A stretch of 6,112 bases of DNA from Candidatus Saccharimonadales bacterium (lineage in GTDB: Bacteria > Patescibacteriota > Saccharimonadia > Saccharimonadales > Saccharimonadaceae), in assembly GCA_030146045.1 (NCBI GenBank), contig JASLDG010000019.1, forward strand, positions 1 to 6,112, in the 5' to 3' direction. The notes beneath the pieces were generated by a model. It ran no database searches. It was not told the DNA's origin and saw nothing but the letters and a program-made list of their open reading frames with translations. This document shows positions 4,269-6,112 of this stretch, piece by piece. Numbering within the stretch: position 1 is the first letter of the stretch; every line of letters begins with the position of its first letter. The translations under genes and the position numbers were made by a program.

Positions 4269-4922
4269 CTAGCGAGGAAGAATTTGTCGTACTTGTCGCG
4301 AAATCGCCTCAGATGGATCGAGGACTACCGCACGACCGTTCGTCAGCGCAATAACCTCTTCCTTTATCCAGTGATAATGCGTGCAGGCTAAAACAATCAC
4401 GTCAGCGCCCGCGCTACACGCTCCGTTAATAATTGCGTCAATCTTTGCAGTATCGATTTGATTATGCTCAATAAGGTATGCCCAGTCACTGCAATCCGGC
4501 TCAATAACCCGTATGTTTGTCGCGTATTTCTCTTTTAGATTTCGATACCGCTCACTTGCTATGGTAAATGGTGTCGCGCAAATCGCTACAATCCCTGATT
4601 TCGTGATCTCACTGGCAGACTTTACCATTGGCTCAAGGCCAACAAATGGCGTGGTCGGGTATTTTTCTCGAAGCTTTTCTATCGCAGCAGCCGTCGCGGT
4701 ATTACAAGCAAGGACAATCACATCACACCCCACACTCAATAGTGGCTGAATAGCAGCGTCAGTAAGCCGAATGATTTCATCCAATGACCGACTGCCGTAT
4801 GGCACATTCTTTTTATCATCAACGTAAATAATCTCGGCTGCAGGAAAATCCGCCTGCAATGTATCGGCGATAGATTTTCCACCAATACCTGAATCGAACA
4901 CGCCAATTTTTAGAGCTGGCAT
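4269..4922 (-). CDS. murI: Glutamate racemase, short form
   Basis: MurI interconverts L- and D-glutamate and so supplies the D-glutamate that MurD adds to the peptidoglycan precursor. Key features are visible: FDSGIGG (9-15) with catalytic-site Asp10 and Ser11, PYG (41-43), the first catalytic cysteine in ACNTAT (Cys73), GLEPMVK (95-101), Glu152, and the second cysteine with its histidine in ACTHYH (Cys180, His182). At 217 aa it is shorter than the usual 260-270. It stops soon after the SEAISRQV helix, so about 45 C-terminal residues found in enzymes such as that of Bacillus are missing, while the active site is complete. The ATG overlaps the murD stop by one base (TAATG) and is preceded by AAGGGG inside murD, which predicts translational coupling. 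The stop codon is TAG. Confidence 0.95.
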   Translation of the reverse strand: MPALKIGVFDSGIGGKSIADTLQADFPAAEIIYVDDKKNVPYGSRSLDEIIRLTDAAIQPLLSVGCDVIVLACNTATAAAIEKLREKYPTTPFVGLEPMVKSASEITKSGIVAICATPFTIASERYRNLKEKYATNIRVIEPDCSDWAYLIEHNQIDTAKIDAIINGACSAGADVIVLACTHYHWIKEEVIALTNGRAVVLDPSEAISRQVRQILPR

Positions 4923-6112
4923 TACAGCCCCTTCACCGCCGCAATAAACTGCTCGCCCCTATCGGCATAATTCTTAAACATACCAAAACTTGCAGCCGAC
5001 GGGCTTAATAGCACGACACTTCCCGGGCGGGCACGTTCGGCGGCGCGACGAGTAAACTTTACCGCATTGGTATTTTCTAAAATTTCATAGCGTTTAAATT
5101 CGACTGCGTCCAAAGCTCGAGCAATAGTGTACGCTTCGCCACCAATTAATAACGCCGTTGCGTCATGCTCAAGCAACTCGTGAGCAAGCTCGGTAAAGTC
5201 AGACCCCTTCGATGAACCGCCCAAAATGATAACCTTACTTCGGCCTGGAAAAGCGCGAAGCGCGGCGATGGCTGAACCAGGAGTGGTCGCGATACTGTCG
5301 TCATAGTAGTCGACACCACTGACGGTTGCAACAAATGCCAAACGGTGCGGTAAACCGGTAAACGCAGCAAAACCTTCGGCAATCGCCGCAACATCCTGCG
5401 TATACTGCCACACGGCATCCAGTGCAGCACAAGCATTTTGCACATTGTGGCCACCTGTAATTTTCAAATCTGAAATTGGCATAATATCTGTTACGCCGTA
5501 GCGAAGAATTTCGTCGTGCACATGAGCGGTGTTTGTGTCGGGGTACGGAAGCTTTTGCGCCGCACTGCTTTCGCCAATTGTGCGCGAGTAATCATTGTCT
5601 TCAAAATACACTACACGGTCAGCAGCCGTTTGATAGCGAACAATCTGCGCCTTCGCCTCAACATATTCATCCATACCACTATGTACATCCAGGTGATCCT
5701 GCTCGATCCCAAGTACCACGGCAGTCTCAGGAGAATGTTGTAAGTCCCACAACTGAAAACTAGAAAGTTCGTACACAACAACATCATCCGCAGTAATGTC
5801 AGCCAACACCGATAGCGACGGCAGACCAATATTGCCCACCAGCCACACCTTTTTGCCCGCAGCCTTTAAAGCAGCGGCAATCAGACTCGATGTCGTCCCC
5901 TTCCCCTTTGAGCCGGTCACGCCAATAATTGGCGCTGGGCACTGGACAAAGAACTCATTTGTTCCCGACCAAATTTTTCCGTCAGTTGTAATGGCGTGTG
6001 GTGGCAAACTTGGCGTGCGAACCACCACATCAAACCCATTCAGGCGGCCAAATGCACCCTCGCCAGTAATAACCGAAACTCCCTCGGGAAGTATGGGACT
6101 ATTTGGATCAAG
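4922..6112 (-). CDS. murD: UDP-N-acetylmuramoyl-L-alanine--D-glutamate ligase (5' end outside window)
   Basis: MurD is the cytoplasmic ATP-dependent ligase that adds D-glutamate to UDP-MurNAc-L-Ala. The frame is open to the window edge, so 396 residues are present and roughly 50-60 N-terminal residues are missing; an internal GTG at 6028 is not the start, because GEGAFGRLNGFD before it is also MurD-like. Counting from the edge, the motifs are the ATP-binding GSKGKGTT (67-74), ELSSFQL (115-121), DHLDVH (139-144) with the probable carbamylated lysine at 154, GGHNVQN (220-226), LPHR (254-257), DDSIATTP (271-278), GGSSKGSDF (298-306) and the C-terminal LLSPSAASFGMFKNYADRG (368-386). The DDSIATTP variant replaces the NDSKATN familiar from E. 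coli MurD. The stop codon overlaps the murI start, and the two enzymes act in sequence on D-glutamate. Confidence 0.96.
   Translation of the reverse strand, partial: LDPNSPILPEGVSVITGEGAFGRLNGFDVVVRTPSLPPHAITTDGKIWSGTNEFFVQCPAPIIGVTGSKGKGTTSSLIAAALKAAGKKVWLVGNIGLPSLSVLADITADDVVVYELSSFQLWDLQHSPETAVVLGIEQDHLDVHSGMDEYVEAKAQIVRYQTAADRVVYFEDNDYSRTIGESSAAQKLPYPDTNTAHVHDEILRYGVTDIMPISDLKITGGHNVQNACAALDAVWQYTQDVAAIAEGFAAFTGLPHRLAFVATVSGVDYYDDSIATTPGSAIAALRAFPGRSKVIILGGSSKGSDFTELAHELLEHDATALLIGGEAYTIARALDAVEFKRYEILENTNAVKFTRRAAERARPGSVVLLSPSAASFGMFKNYADRGEQFIAAVKGL

Noticed and set aside
4338..4344. Further CUGANGA-like strings on the minus strand within coding sequence (also near 1934, 1967 and 2490)
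   Set aside because: These are single hammerhead-core heptamers inside conserved genes, without the paired stems, GAAA box or cleavage triplet in register. Only 1112-1167 has the full set.

Overview
The window reads as a chromosomal piece of a small-genome bacterium, most likely a Candidatus Saccharibacteria / Patescibacteria (CPR) member. This is inferred from gene content and style (compact genes, short leaders, a short glutamate racemase), not from a phylogenetic marker search. Every supported gene is on the minus strand, so the biological order runs from high to low coordinates: murD (5' end outside the window) > murI > prfB > SF2 helicase > structured RNA with a hammerhead ribozyme > 130-aa unknown protein > 58-aa membrane protein > ftsE (3' end outside the window).

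Positions 6112-3152 hold ordinary housekeeping genes. MurD and MurI both serve the D-glutamate step of peptidoglycan precursor synthesis, and their stop and start codons overlap. Release factor 2 follows after 34 nt. Positions 426-1 hold a two-helix membrane protein and the start of ftsE. prfB and ftsE are direct neighbours in many bacteria, so the roughly 2.7 kb between them (about 427-3151) looks like an inserted accessory segment.

That segment differs from its surroundings in several ways. It is more GC-rich in most stretches. Its two genes have strong extended -10 promoters, long 5' leaders and clear Shine-Dalgarno sequences, whereas the flanking genes look leaderless or nearly so. Its intergenic spaces carry strong hairpins without U-tracts. 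The helicase is a DEAH-type SF2 enzyme (COG1061/ResIII-like) with three C-terminal homing-endonuclease-associated repeats. The 130-aa protein is unrecognised.

The most striking element is non-coding. At 1167-1112 on the minus strand there is a complete type III hammerhead self-cleaving ribozyme. All core nucleotides are present (CUGACGA, GAAA, AUC cleavage triplet) and all three stems pair. Directly 5' of it is a long hairpin (1220-1167) capped by a GNRA tetraloop. Both lie in the 3' untranslated region of the helicase, upstream of the promoter of the next gene. The arrangement suggests that the helicase mRNA 3' end could be made by self-cleavage behind a protective hairpin rather than by a classical terminator.
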